Shown in pieces: positions 50,964-59,022 of a stretch of 64,000 nucleotides of DNA; position 1 is the stretch's first letter, and the number at the start of each line of letters is the position of its first letter. The stretch comes from Betaproteobacteria bacterium (GTDB lineage Bacteria > Pseudomonadota > Gammaproteobacteria > Burkholderiales > Usitatibacteraceae). The notes below the pieces were generated by a model. The model had not been told where the DNA came from. It ran no database searches and saw only the letters and a program-made list of their open reading frames with translations. Position numbers and translations under genes: made by a program. The stretch spans positions 372,001 through 436,000 of the forward strand of contig JADJSD010000023.1 in the NCBI GenBank assembly GCA_016711875.1, given 5' to 3'.

Positions 50964-52178
50964 ATGGCTCGCAACAGGCAGGAATGGCTCGAGAAGCCCG
51001 CCTTCCCGAACACCCACTTCGTCGACACCCGCGTCTACACGGACGAGGCGCTGTTCAAGGAAGAACAGGACAAGATCTTCAACAAGGTCTGGATCATCGC
51101 CTGCCACGAGAGCGAGGTCCCGAACAAGTTCGACTACCGCACCTTCCACCACCCGGGCGGCGCGGAGCTGATCGTCGTGCGCGGCGAAGACATGAAAGTG
51201 CGCAGCTTCTACAACATCTGCCCGCACCGCGGGAACGCGCTCCTGTACGAGCCGGTCGGCAACGCGAAGCGCATCACCTGCATCTTCCACGCCTGGAGCT
51301 TCGACACGAAGGGCGAGTGCATCGACATCTCGCGCGGCAAGCAGGGCTACCAGGACCGCTACGAGTGCAAGGACGCGGGACTTCGCGAAGTGAGGACGGA
51401 AGTGGGCTTCGGCGGCTTCGTCTGGGTGAACATCGACGACGCCTCGTGCACGCTCAAGGAATACATCGGTCCGGCCCTCGACATGCTCGAGGAACACATG
51501 AGCATGGACCTCGAGGTGTTCCACTACCACAAGGCCGTCGTCGACACGAACTACAAGCTGTGGCACGACACCAACAGCGAGTTCTATCACGACTACATGC
51601 ACTACTTCAACCGGGCCACCGGGATGATGCAGCCCGGCTACTTCGACCGGAAGTACACCGGGTACCCCAATGGCCACGCGTCGGTCGGCTCCATGTCGAT
51701 CAAGTACGACGCCTATTCCGGGTCCCAGGAGCGCGCGGTGGGCTGGCCCGGCCTCGCGCCCGGCGGCTGGATCCTCATCGACATCTTCCCCGGCATGACC
51801 TACAACCTGCGCACCTCCGTCCTGCGCATGGACACCGCCATTCCGCTCGGGCCCAACAAGGTCATCATCGAGTTCCGCGGCCTGGGCCTGAAGAGCGACA
51901 CGCCGGAGCAGCGCGCAGAGCGCGTCCGCGACCACAACACGATCTGGGGCCCGTTCGGCCGCAACCTGCACGAGGACCTGCTGGGCGTCCACGGCCAGGG
52001 CGTCGCGATGCGCGAGCGCACCGACAGCAAGTGGGTGATCCACGGCCGCGAGGAAAACAGCACCATCCACGACGAGGTCGGGATGCGCCACTTCTACCAC
52101 GAGTGGGGCGAACGGATGGGCAGGAAGCCCTTCGACCCGTACGGCGACAACCGGCTGGCGAAGACGGAGGCCGCGTAG
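50964..52178 (+). CDS. msmA: Rieske oxygenase alpha subunit, methanesulfonate monooxygenase-like
   Basis: A 404-residue oxygenase subunit with a strong RBS (AAGGAGGGGAC). The Rieske [2Fe-2S] ligands are Cys86-x-His88 and Cys106-xx-His109, with 17 residues between the pairs. The mononuclear iron site is His209 and His213 in SEFYHDYMHYF, with Glu206 before it and Asp338 (LHEDLL) as candidate carboxylate. NTHFVDTRVYTDEALFKEEQ, IIACHESEVP and HNTIWGPFGRNLHEDLLGV recall MsmA, which converts methanesulfonate to formaldehyde plus sulfite. Neighbours encode a sulfonate-type importer, a sulfite dehydrogenase, a sulfite exporter and C1-folate enzymes. The archetypal MsmA is, as I recall, characterised by a longer 26-residue Rieske spacer, so a divergent MsmA or another sulfonate/N-methyl oxygenase is possible. 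Confidence 0.68.
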   Translation: MARNRQEWLEKPAFPNTHFVDTRVYTDEALFKEEQDKIFNKVWIIACHESEVPNKFDYRTFHHPGGAELIVVRGEDMKVRSFYNICPHRGNALLYEPVGNAKRITCIFHAWSFDTKGECIDISRGKQGYQDRYECKDAGLREVRTEVGFGGFVWVNIDDASCTLKEYIGPALDMLEEHMSMDLEVFHYHKAVVDTNYKLWHDTNSEFYHDYMHYFNRATGMMQPGYFDRKYTGYPNGHASVGSMSIKYDAYSGSQERAVGWPGLAPGGWILIDIFPGMTYNLRTSVLRMDTAIPLGPNKVIIEFRGLGLKSDTPEQRAERVRDHNTIWGPFGRNLHEDLLGVHGQGVAMRERTDSKWVIHGREENSTIHDEVGMRHFYHEWGERMGRKPFDPYGDNRLAKTEAA

Positions 52179-52180
52179 CC

Positions 52181-52672
52181 ATGGGACAGATCGAGAACAT
52201 CGCCCTCGCCGCCGGCTCGCGCGTGCTGGTCGAGGAACTGGTCTACAGCACCGCGATGCGGATGGACGAGAAGGATTTCGCCGGCTACCTCGCCCTGTGC
52301 GACGCGTCGTACAAGTACCGGATCACGGCCTACAGCCCGGAGATCAGGAAGCTCATGACCTGGCTCGAGCACGACCACAAGGGCATGAAGCTGCTCTTCG
52401 ACAACCTGCCCAAGCACAACAGCGACCAGTCGATGCTCTCGCGCCACGTCACGGTCTACACCGTGAAGTTCGAGGACGGCGGCAAGATCGCCGATGTGGT
52501 CTCGGGCCTGCAGGTCTTCCGCACGACGAACGACGGCGGCACAACCACGCTCTTCGCCGTGGGCAAGATGCACGACCGCGTGGCCCTCGGTGACGACGGC
52601 GCGCGACTGGTCGATCGGACGATCAAGCTCGACACGCGCATGCTCGGCATCGGCTTCCACATCCCGTTCTAG
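52181..52672 (+). CDS. msmB: Rieske oxygenase beta subunit, methanesulfonate monooxygenase-like
   Basis: A 163-residue protein of the SnoaL-like small-subunit family of aromatic/alkyl ring-hydroxylating oxygenases (LVYSTAMRMDEKDFAGYLAL, LSRHVTVYTVKF, then RMLGIGFHIPF at the end). It stabilises the alpha subunit in an alpha3beta3 hydroxylase. ATG is 2 nt after the alpha stop. The sequence recalls MsmB; the family assignment is firm, substrate specificity less so. Confidence 0.75.
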   Translation: MGQIENIALAAGSRVLVEELVYSTAMRMDEKDFAGYLALCDASYKYRITAYSPEIRKLMTWLEHDHKGMKLLFDNLPKHNSDQSMLSRHVTVYTVKFEDGGKIADVVSGLQVFRTTNDGGTTTLFAVGKMHDRVALGDDGARLVDRTIKLDTRMLGIGFHIPF

Positions 52673-52679
52673 GAGCCCC

Positions 52680-53723
52680 ATGCGCATCCAGGTCCGCGCC
52701 CGCAACCGCGCCTACGACTTCGAGGCCCCCGAAGGGGAGAAGCTCCTCTTCGCGGGCCTTCGCGAGGGCGTCGACCTGCCGTACGAGTGCGCGACGGGCA
52801 CCTGCGGCACGTGCAAGGCCCGCCTGGTCGAGGGCGAGTTGAAGGATCTCTGGCCGGAGGCGCCGGGCAAGAAGCACCTGAAGGCGGGCGAGGGCGAGTT
52901 CCTGATGTGCCAGTGCGCCGCCGCGGGAAACGTGACGGCGGAAGTCTCCAAGTACGTCTACGCGATGGATCCGGGCGTGTGCATGCCCCAGGCCGTCGGC
53001 GGGAAGATCGCCGCCGTGCGCCACCTCCCCGGCGACGTGGCGGCGGTCGATGTCGACCTGGATTCGCCCATCGATTTCGACGCCGGCCAGTACATGGCGC
53101 TCGAGACGCCGGGCGTCGCGGGCATGCGGGGCTACTCGATGGTGAATTTCGCGCGCGGCACGAAGCGCCTGGAATTCGTCATCAAGAAGAAGCCCGGCGG
53201 CGGGTTCAGCGAATGGCTCTTCGCCGGCGAGCGCGCGGGCAGCGCCCTCGCGCTCTTCGGCCCCCTGGGCAAGGCGACGTTCTACCCGAACCTCGCGAAA
53301 AACCTGCTGTGCATCGCCGGCGGCAGCGGCATCGCGGGCATGATGGCGATCGTGGACCGCGCCTGCCAGGAGTCGTACTTCAACCAGTACAAGGGCCACG
53401 TGTTCTTCGGCGTGCGCACCGCGAAGGACGCGTTCTACCTGGACGAGCTCGCCGGCTTCCAGGCGCGCTTCGCGCAGAACCTCGCCGTCACGATCGCGCT
53501 CTCCGACGAGGACGTGCCCGCCTCGCTCGCCTCCCGCTACCCGGGGCTGCGCTTCGACCGCGGCTTCGTGCACGAGGTGGCGAAGAAGACGATGGCGGGA
53601 ATTTACGGCAACATCCGGGCCTACCTCGCCGGCCCGCCGCCGGCGGTGGACGCTTCCATCCGCTTCCTCCTCCTCGAGGCGAAGCTCTCCGCGGAGAACA
53701 TCCGCTACGACAAGTTCAGCTGA
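52680..53723 (+). CDS. msmD: Ferredoxin reductase component (plant-type [2Fe-2S] + FAD + NAD)
   Basis: A 347-residue reductase of the oxygenase system. An N-terminal plant-type ferredoxin domain has Cys37, Cys42, Cys45 (ECATGTCGTC) and a fourth Cys in LMCQC (77 or 79). The FAD domain has RGYSMVNF near residue 150, and the NAD domain has CIAGGSGIAGMMAI. It would move electrons from NADH to the Rieske ferredoxin encoded next. It starts 7 nt after the beta subunit, and the 13-nt gap to the next gene completes a tight operon. Confidence 0.88.
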   Translation: MRIQVRARNRAYDFEAPEGEKLLFAGLREGVDLPYECATGTCGTCKARLVEGELKDLWPEAPGKKHLKAGEGEFLMCQCAAAGNVTAEVSKYVYAMDPGVCMPQAVGGKIAAVRHLPGDVAAVDVDLDSPIDFDAGQYMALETPGVAGMRGYSMVNFARGTKRLEFVIKKKPGGGFSEWLFAGERAGSALALFGPLGKATFYPNLAKNLLCIAGGSGIAGMMAIVDRACQESYFNQYKGHVFFGVRTAKDAFYLDELAGFQARFAQNLAVTIALSDEDVPASLASRYPGLRFDRGFVHEVAKKTMAGIYGNIRAYLAGPPPAVDASIRFLLLEAKLSAENIRYDKFS

Positions 53724-53736
53724 CCGACCCGCCGCG

Positions 53737-54468
53737 ATGACCGTCAAGAGAATCTGCCTTGCCAGCGACGTCCCGACCAACGAGATGCGGGAGTTCACGA
53801 CCGACGGCGGCGACAAGCTGCTGGTCGCCAACTCGGGCGGCGAGTACTTCGCCGTGCAGGCGATCTGCCCGCACCAGGACGTGCCGCTGTGCGACGGCTT
53901 CTACGACGGCTGCGTGCTCACCTGCCACCAGCACCTGTGGCAGTGGGACATCAAGACGGGCGAGCCCGTGGGCGGCATCGCCGAGGCGCCGCTCGAGCGC
54001 TTCGCCGTCTTCGTCGAGGGCGGCGAGGTCTTCGTGGGCACCCGCGGCGCCCTGAACGTCGGCGAGCTCTTCTCGGGCCTGTCGGAATCGACGCTCTCGA
54101 AACTGCAGGGTCTCGCCAAGGCCGAGGAGCACCCGGCCGGCGGCGCCCTCTACCAGGCCGGCGACCCGGCCGACGATTTCTTCGTGCTGGACTCCGGCCG
54201 CATCGAGTTCCAGATCGGACGCGACGAGCGCACGAGCCCCGCGGGGTTCATGCTGAGGAAGGGCGAGGTGTTCGGCTGGGCGGCGCTGCTCGACGCGCAT
54301 CCCACCCGCATCGCCTCGGCCCGCGTGCTCGAGCCCTCGCGCGTGCTGCGCATCAACGGCAAGCAGGCCCTCGCGGTGCTGGAGGCGGATCCCGCCTCGG
54401 GCTACCTGGCGATGCGCCGGCTCGCGGGACTCATCGCCCGGTTCCTCGCGGCGCCGGGCGCCCGATAG
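53737..54468 (+). CDS. msmC: Rieske ferredoxin fused to a cNMP-binding-like domain
   Basis: A 243-residue two-domain protein. Residues 1-105 are a Rieske ferredoxin (Cys44-x-His46, Cys63-xx-His66, 16 residues apart; YFAVQAICPHQD, CHQHLWQWD) that passes electrons to the oxygenase. Residues about 120-235 are a cyclic-nucleotide-binding fold (HPAGGALYQAGDPADDFFVL, FGWAALLDAHPTRIASARVL). The usual phosphate-binding cassette Glu of FGE is Trp181, while the Arg191 position is kept. A bacterial Rieske ferredoxin carrying such a domain is uncommon. It might gate electron transfer by ligand. The same domain occurs on the permease two genes on. Confidence 0.82.
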   Translation: MTVKRICLASDVPTNEMREFTTDGGDKLLVANSGGEYFAVQAICPHQDVPLCDGFYDGCVLTCHQHLWQWDIKTGEPVGGIAEAPLERFAVFVEGGEVFVGTRGALNVGELFSGLSESTLSKLQGLAKAEEHPAGGALYQAGDPADDFFVLDSGRIEFQIGRDERTSPAGFMLRKGEVFGWAALLDAHPTRIASARVLEPSRVLRINGKQALAVLEADPASGYLAMRRLAGLIARFLAAPGAR

Positions 54469-54693
54469 CAGACCCCGGGGGGGCGCCGCGGCCGCAACTT
54501 TTCGGCCGGCGGCGGCGCAACGCGGGAGGCAAGGCAGGGGAAGGGTCGGACCGTCGGCGACGTCTCCCGGACGAAGGAGGCGCGAGGGCGCGGCAATCGG
54601 TTTCGGATTTCCACCATAACGAGAAACGCAGGCTGACGGCGCCCCCCCGGGCCCGGATGGCACTCCAAAAAACGCGATTCAAGAGGAGAAGTC

Positions 54694-55818
54694 ATGAATA
54701 TCCGGAAGATCTCGAAGTTCGCAGCGATGGCCACCGCCGTGGGCGCGATGTTCGCCGCCTCGGTGCAGGCGGCCGATCTCGACTACGGCAAGCCCGGCGA
54801 GCCGGTGAAGCTCGTGGTCGGCTACCAGCCTTACTACACGGAGTCCTGGTCGGGCGTGGTGATGCGCAGCAAGAAGTTCTACGAGAAGTACCTGCCGAAG
54901 GGTTCGACGGTCGAGTTCCAGATCGGCCTGCAGGGCGCGATCATCGTGAACAACATGCTGGCGGGCAAGCAGCACATCGGCTACATGGGCGACATGCCCT
55001 CGATCGTGTCCACGACCAAGACCGAGGTGGCCGACGTACGCCTCGTCGCCGCCGTCGGCATCGGCTCGGACATGTGCAACATCATGCTCGCCCGCAAGGA
55101 CGCGCCCGCCTTCGCCAACCCGGCCGCCGCGATCAAGTGGCTGGACGGCAAGCAGGTCGCCACCCCGAAGGGCGCGTGCTCGGACCGCTACGCGCAGGCC
55201 GTCTTCCGCAAGGACAAGGTCAACCCGAAGGACTACCTCAACCAGAACATCGAGGTGATCACCAGCAACTTCCGCGCCGGCAAGATCGACGCGGCGGTCA
55301 TCTGGGAGCCGACCGCCTCGCGCCTGGTGGAGGAGGGCCTCGCCAAGCGCGTGGCCTCCGGCGCCAACAGCGGCGAGAACGACGCGGCGTTCCTGGCGAT
55401 GCGCAACGACCTCATCCAGAAGCGCCCGGACATCGTGAAGGCCTGGCTCAACGCCGAGCTCGATGCCCAGCTCTACCTCGCCGACGAGAAGAACGCCGCC
55501 GAGGTGACCAAGAGCATCGCCGAGCAGACCACGGGCTTCTCCCCGCGCGTGCTGTGGAAGTCGCTCTACGGCGAGTACGGCCCCAACGAGGGCGGCGTGA
55601 AGACGCGCCTCGTCATGCCCTTCGGCTTCACGCCGGAGGCGATGGAGCACCTCAGCAAGTCGACCGCGTTCCTCTTCGAGATGAAGAGCGTCAACGCGGC
55701 GAAGATGCGTCCCGAGGCGGTGATGAAGGAATTCACCGAGCAGATCCTGAAGGAACGCAATCTGAAGGCCCCCGTCGGCGACGTGTCCACCCTGCCGGAG
55801 TCGCAGGCCCCGAAGTAA
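54694..55818 (+). CDS. NitT/TauT/Ssu-type ABC substrate-binding protein
   Basis: A 374-residue periplasmic binding protein (signal FAAMATAVGAMFAASVQA-A) of the nitrate/sulfonate/taurine family. The sulfonate-binding fold is seen in VKLVVGYQPYYTESWSGVVM, AGKQHIGYMGDMPS, and GKIDAAVIWEPTASRLV near residue 200. It starts with AAGAGGAGAAGTC before ATG 54694 in a 225-bp gap, perhaps with its own promoter. The oxygenase genes upstream suggest the ligand is the sulfonate they attack. A perfect 24-nt palindrome follows the gene. Confidence 0.85.
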   Translation: MNIRKISKFAAMATAVGAMFAASVQAADLDYGKPGEPVKLVVGYQPYYTESWSGVVMRSKKFYEKYLPKGSTVEFQIGLQGAIIVNNMLAGKQHIGYMGDMPSIVSTTKTEVADVRLVAAVGIGSDMCNIMLARKDAPAFANPAAAIKWLDGKQVATPKGACSDRYAQAVFRKDKVNPKDYLNQNIEVITSNFRAGKIDAAVIWEPTASRLVEEGLAKRVASGANSGENDAAFLAMRNDLIQKRPDIVKAWLNAELDAQLYLADEKNAAEVTKSIAEQTTGFSPRVLWKSLYGEYGPNEGGVKTRLVMPFGFTPEAMEHLSKSTAFLFEMKSVNAAKMRPEAVMKEFTEQILKERNLKAPVGDVSTLPESQAPK

Positions 55819-55830
55819 CGCACCCGGTGA

Positions 55831-55854
55831 ACCGCCTCCCCGCGGGGAGGCGGT
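55831..55854 (+). promoter_or_regulatory. Intercistronic stem-loop after the binding-protein gene
   Basis: ACCGCCTCCCC and its complement GGGGAGGCGGT flank a GC centre, a perfect palindrome 13 nt after the stop. Such stems typically protect binding-protein mRNA from 3' decay and lower expression of the membrane genes downstream. No T-tract follows, so it is not a clear terminator. Confidence 0.6.
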
Positions 55855-55935
55855 GCCCTGCCGGACGGCGCCCCCCGCGGGCCCGCCCGGGACGGCGTTC
55901 GTCCGCCCGAGAATCCGACACAGGATCACGCACTC

Positions 55936-57282
55936 ATGCCGACGCAGGACAAGCAACCCGTATCCCCGGACATCTTGCTGGGGATCCTGAAGGCCACGAT
56001 GCCCTTCCAGGTGGTCTCCGACGCGATGCTGCGCCGGATCGCCGCGATCAGCTGGAAGGTCTCGTATCGCGCCGGCGACACGCTGTACGAGGCGGGCGGC
56101 CCGGCCGACGACCTCTACATCGTCGTCTCCGGCAAGATCGACCACGAGCTCGCCCCCGGCGTGAACGCGCGCCGGCCCATGAAGACCCTGGGCGAGGGCG
56201 ACGTCTTCGGCTGGGCGGCGCTCCTCGAGAAGGTGCCCAACCGCCTCGCGAAGGCGGTCTGCACCGAGGACGCCCTCGTCATCCGCATCAACGGCGAAGA
56301 ACTCCTCAAGACCTTCGAGAGCGACCCGGACGCCGGCGACGTGGTGATGAGCCGCTTCGCCACGATGATCACGCGCGACTACACCGTCCCGGACCTCATC
56401 GCGCAGCTGCGCGGCATCCACCGGAAGCTCCATGCCCGCGACGCGCAGGGCATGAACGTCACGCTCTACCGCGTCTCGCGCTGGCTGAAGAGCCCGCGCC
56501 CCTACCTCATGCTTCTGGGCCTGTCGATCTTCTTCGGCTGCTGGTACCTCGCAGTGGAGGTGTTCAAGCTGCCGCGCTTCCGCGAGATGCCCGGCATCAC
56601 GACGGTGGTGACGGAGTGGCTCAACCCCAACCCGGTCTTCGGCCTTTCGCTCTACACCGAGGAGTACTACAAGCACATCGCCGTCTCCGTCTGGCGCGTG
56701 ACGCAGGCTTTCCTGCTCGCCACGGCGCTCGGCGTGCCGCTCGGGCTCTTCCTGGGCTGGTCCAAGGGCGTGAAGGACTACCTCTTCCCGATCTTCGAGA
56801 TGCTCCGGCCCATCCCCATCCTCGCCTGGGTGCCCATCGCCATCGTGATGTTCGTGGCGACGGAATCGGCCGTGATCTTCCTCACCTTCCTCGCCTCGTT
56901 CTTCGCGACCGCCCTCAACACCATGCTGGGCGTCGAGTCGATCGACGAGTCCTACACGCGCGCCGCCAACTGCCTGGGCGCGAGCAAGTCGCAGGTGTTC
57001 TTCCACGTGATCGTTCCCGGCGCGCTGCCCTTCGTGTTCACGGGCCTGCAGATCTCCGTGGGCGTCTCGTGGTTCTCGCTCGTGGCCGCGGAGATGGTGT
57101 CCGGGCAGTACGGGCTGGGCTACGTGATCAACACGTCCTACACGATGGTGCGCTATCCCACGATCATCATCGGGATGATCACGCTGGGGGCGGTGGGCTA
57201 CGTGACGAGCGCGATGGTGCGCGTCGCGGGCGACTACATGATGCAGTGGCGCGTGCGCGAGCTCGCGCTGGGAGCGCGATGA
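55936..57282 (+). CDS. ABC permease with N-terminal cNMP-binding-like domain
   Basis: A 448-residue fusion. Residues 10-150 are a cyclic-nucleotide-binding fold (AGDTLYEAGGPADDLYIVVS, FGWAALLEKVPNRLAKAV), again with Trp93 in place of the Glu of FGE and Arg103 kept. From about residue 188 there are transmembrane helices, and residues about 250-440 are a BPD_transp_1 permease (EAA loop region ESIDESYTRAANCLGASKSQ). It pairs with the second permease at 58142. The cytoplasmic domain could sense a metabolite and control uptake. I know of no described importer with this architecture. Confidence 0.85.
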   Translation: MPTQDKQPVSPDILLGILKATMPFQVVSDAMLRRIAAISWKVSYRAGDTLYEAGGPADDLYIVVSGKIDHELAPGVNARRPMKTLGEGDVFGWAALLEKVPNRLAKAVCTEDALVIRINGEELLKTFESDPDAGDVVMSRFATMITRDYTVPDLIAQLRGIHRKLHARDAQGMNVTLYRVSRWLKSPRPYLMLLGLSIFFGCWYLAVEVFKLPRFREMPGITTVVTEWLNPNPVFGLSLYTEEYYKHIAVSVWRVTQAFLLATALGVPLGLFLGWSKGVKDYLFPIFEMLRPIPILAWVPIAIVMFVATESAVIFLTFLASFFATALNTMLGVESIDESYTRAANCLGASKSQVFFHVIVPGALPFVFTGLQISVGVSWFSLVAAEMVSGQYGLGYVINTSYTMVRYPTIIIGMITLGAVGYVTSAMVRVAGDYMMQWRVRELALGAR

Positions 57283-58139
57283 TGAGCGGCCAGCCCGGGA
57301 AGCTCCCCGGCGGCGCGCCCACGCGCGGCGCCATCCGCATCGAGGACGTGGTGAAGATCTACGACCCGGGCGGGGCCTCCGTCATGGCGGTCGACCACTG
57401 CAACCTCGACATCGCCGCCGGCGAGATCTGCATGATCGTGGGCCCGTCCGGCTGCGGCAAGACGACCCTCCTCAACGCGATCGCCGGCTTCCACGAGATC
57501 ACCTCGGGGCGAATCACGCTCGACGGCGAGGTGCTCTGCAGCACCGAGAGACCGAAGAGCACCCCCGGTTCCGACCGCGTGGTGGTGTTCCAGAACGGCG
57601 CGCTCTTCCCGTGGAAGACGAACCTCGACAACGTGGCCTTCGGCCCGATCATGCAGGGCAAGCTCTCCAAGGCCGAGGCCCGAGAGAAGGCCCTGTCGAT
57701 GATGGCGGACGCGGGCCTGAACGGCGTCGAGCACAACTTCCCCGGCGAGGTCTCCTCGGGGGTGCGCCGGCGCATCGAGATCGTGCGCGCCCTCATGAAC
57801 GACCCGAAGGTGCTCCTGCTCGACGAGCCCTACCGCGCGCTCGACTCGCTCACCAAGAGCGTGATGCACGAGGCGCTCCTCGAGATCTACTACAAGAACA
57901 AGGTGACGATCTTCTTCATCACGCACGACCTCGAGGAGGCCATCTTCCTCGGGCACAAGGTGGCGATCATGACGAGCCGCCCGTGCAAGCCCAAGAAGAT
58001 CCTCACCGTGGACATCCCGCACCCGCGCGACTACGGCGTGCTCACCTCGAAGCGCTTCCGCGAGCTGATCGAGGAGACGAACGAGGCCGTGCACGAGGAG
58101 GCCGTGAAGGCCTTCCAGTCCGGCGAGAAGGAGGGCTGA
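57279..58139 (+). CDS. ABC ATPase 1, degenerate signature motif
   Basis: A 286-residue NitT/TauT-type nucleotide-binding protein. Intact: Walker A GPSGCGKTT (residues 55-63), Q-loop VVVFQNGALFPW, Walker B LLLDEP with Glu183, and H-loop ITHD with His216. The signature, usually LSGGQ, is VSSGV (159-161 Ser-Ser-Gly, GEVSSGVRRR). It is translationally coupled to the permease fusion (ATGA at 57279). A second ATPase, with the opposite defect, follows after the second permease. Confidence 0.9.
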   Translation: MMSGQPGKLPGGAPTRGAIRIEDVVKIYDPGGASVMAVDHCNLDIAAGEICMIVGPSGCGKTTLLNAIAGFHEITSGRITLDGEVLCSTERPKSTPGSDRVVVFQNGALFPWKTNLDNVAFGPIMQGKLSKAEAREKALSMMADAGLNGVEHNFPGEVSSGVRRRIEIVRALMNDPKVLLLDEPYRALDSLTKSVMHEALLEIYYKNKVTIFFITHDLEEAIFLGHKVAIMTSRPCKPKKILTVDIPHPRDYGVLTSKRFRELIEETNEAVHEEAVKAFQSGEKEG

Positions 58140-58141
58140 GC

Positions 58142-59011
58142 ATGGCCAGGCGCAAGTTCGACTCGAAGGCGCTCGCGAAGGGGCTCTTCTCCATCCTCGT
58201 CTTCCTCGTGCTGTGGGAGATCGGTTCGCGCTCCAAGACCTGGATCACCGCCGAGGCCTTCTCCGGCTTCCGCGAGGCCCTGGGCGCCCTGGGCTTCAAC
58301 AAGAACTACCTGCCGTGGGTCGGCGCCATCCCAGCGCCCTCCGAGGTGGTGGTCGCGTGGGGCAAGGTCATCGTCGACCCGGGCTACTGGCAGAGTTGGT
58401 GGATGAGCGGCGCCCGGGTGGGCGGCGGCTTCTTCGCGGCCATGCTGGTCGGCATCCCGTTCGGGCTCGCCCTCGCGGTGAGCCGGACGGCGCACGGCAT
58501 CGGCTTCCCGGTGTTCGAGCTGCTGCGGCCCATCCCGCCGCTCGCCTGGGTGCCCGCCTCGATCATCTTCTGGCCCACCCAGGAGCTCTCGATCGCGTTC
58601 GTCACCTTCCTGGGCGCCTTCTACACCATCGTGATCAACGTGGTGGGCGGGGCCCGGTCGATCGACGTGCGCTACTTCCAGGCGGCGCAGTCGATGGGCT
58701 CCTCGAAGGCCGACATCTTCCGGCGGGTCATCCTGCCGGGCACGCTGCCCTCCATTGTGGTCGGCTCCGCCGTCGGCATGGGCATCACCTGGGAGGTGGT
58801 GGTCGCGGCGGAGATGATTTCCGGCGGCGGCAGCCAGTCCGGCGGCACCTCCGGGGGCGGCCTGGGCTTCTTCATCTGGAACTCCTACGTCGGCGGCTCC
58901 TACGAGCAGATCGTCGTGGGCATGATCTCGATCGGCATCGCCGGCTTCATCTCGAGCGAGCTGCTGCGCCACTTCGGCAAGTACATCACGCCGTGGCTGC
59001 GGCTGCGCTGA
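58142..59011 (+). CDS. ABC permease 2 (BPD_transp_1, SsuC/TauC-like)
   Basis: A 289-residue inner-membrane permease with six helices. The EAA loop reads GARSIDVRYFQAAQSMGSSK, and the Gly/Ser-rich stretch ISGGGSQSGGTSGGGLG is an insertion in a loop near the end, longer than usual. Start ATG 58142, 2 nt after the first ATPase. No regulatory domain is attached, unlike its partner at 55936. The two would form a heterodimeric channel. Confidence 0.9.
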   Translation: MARRKFDSKALAKGLFSILVFLVLWEIGSRSKTWITAEAFSGFREALGALGFNKNYLPWVGAIPAPSEVVVAWGKVIVDPGYWQSWWMSGARVGGGFFAAMLVGIPFGLALAVSRTAHGIGFPVFELLRPIPPLAWVPASIIFWPTQELSIAFVTFLGAFYTIVINVVGGARSIDVRYFQAAQSMGSSKADIFRRVILPGTLPSIVVGSAVGMGITWEVVVAAEMISGGGSQSGGTSGGGLGFFIWNSYVGGSYEQIVVGMISIGIAGFISSELLRHFGKYITPWLRLR

Positions 59012-59022
59012 GGACAAGGACC

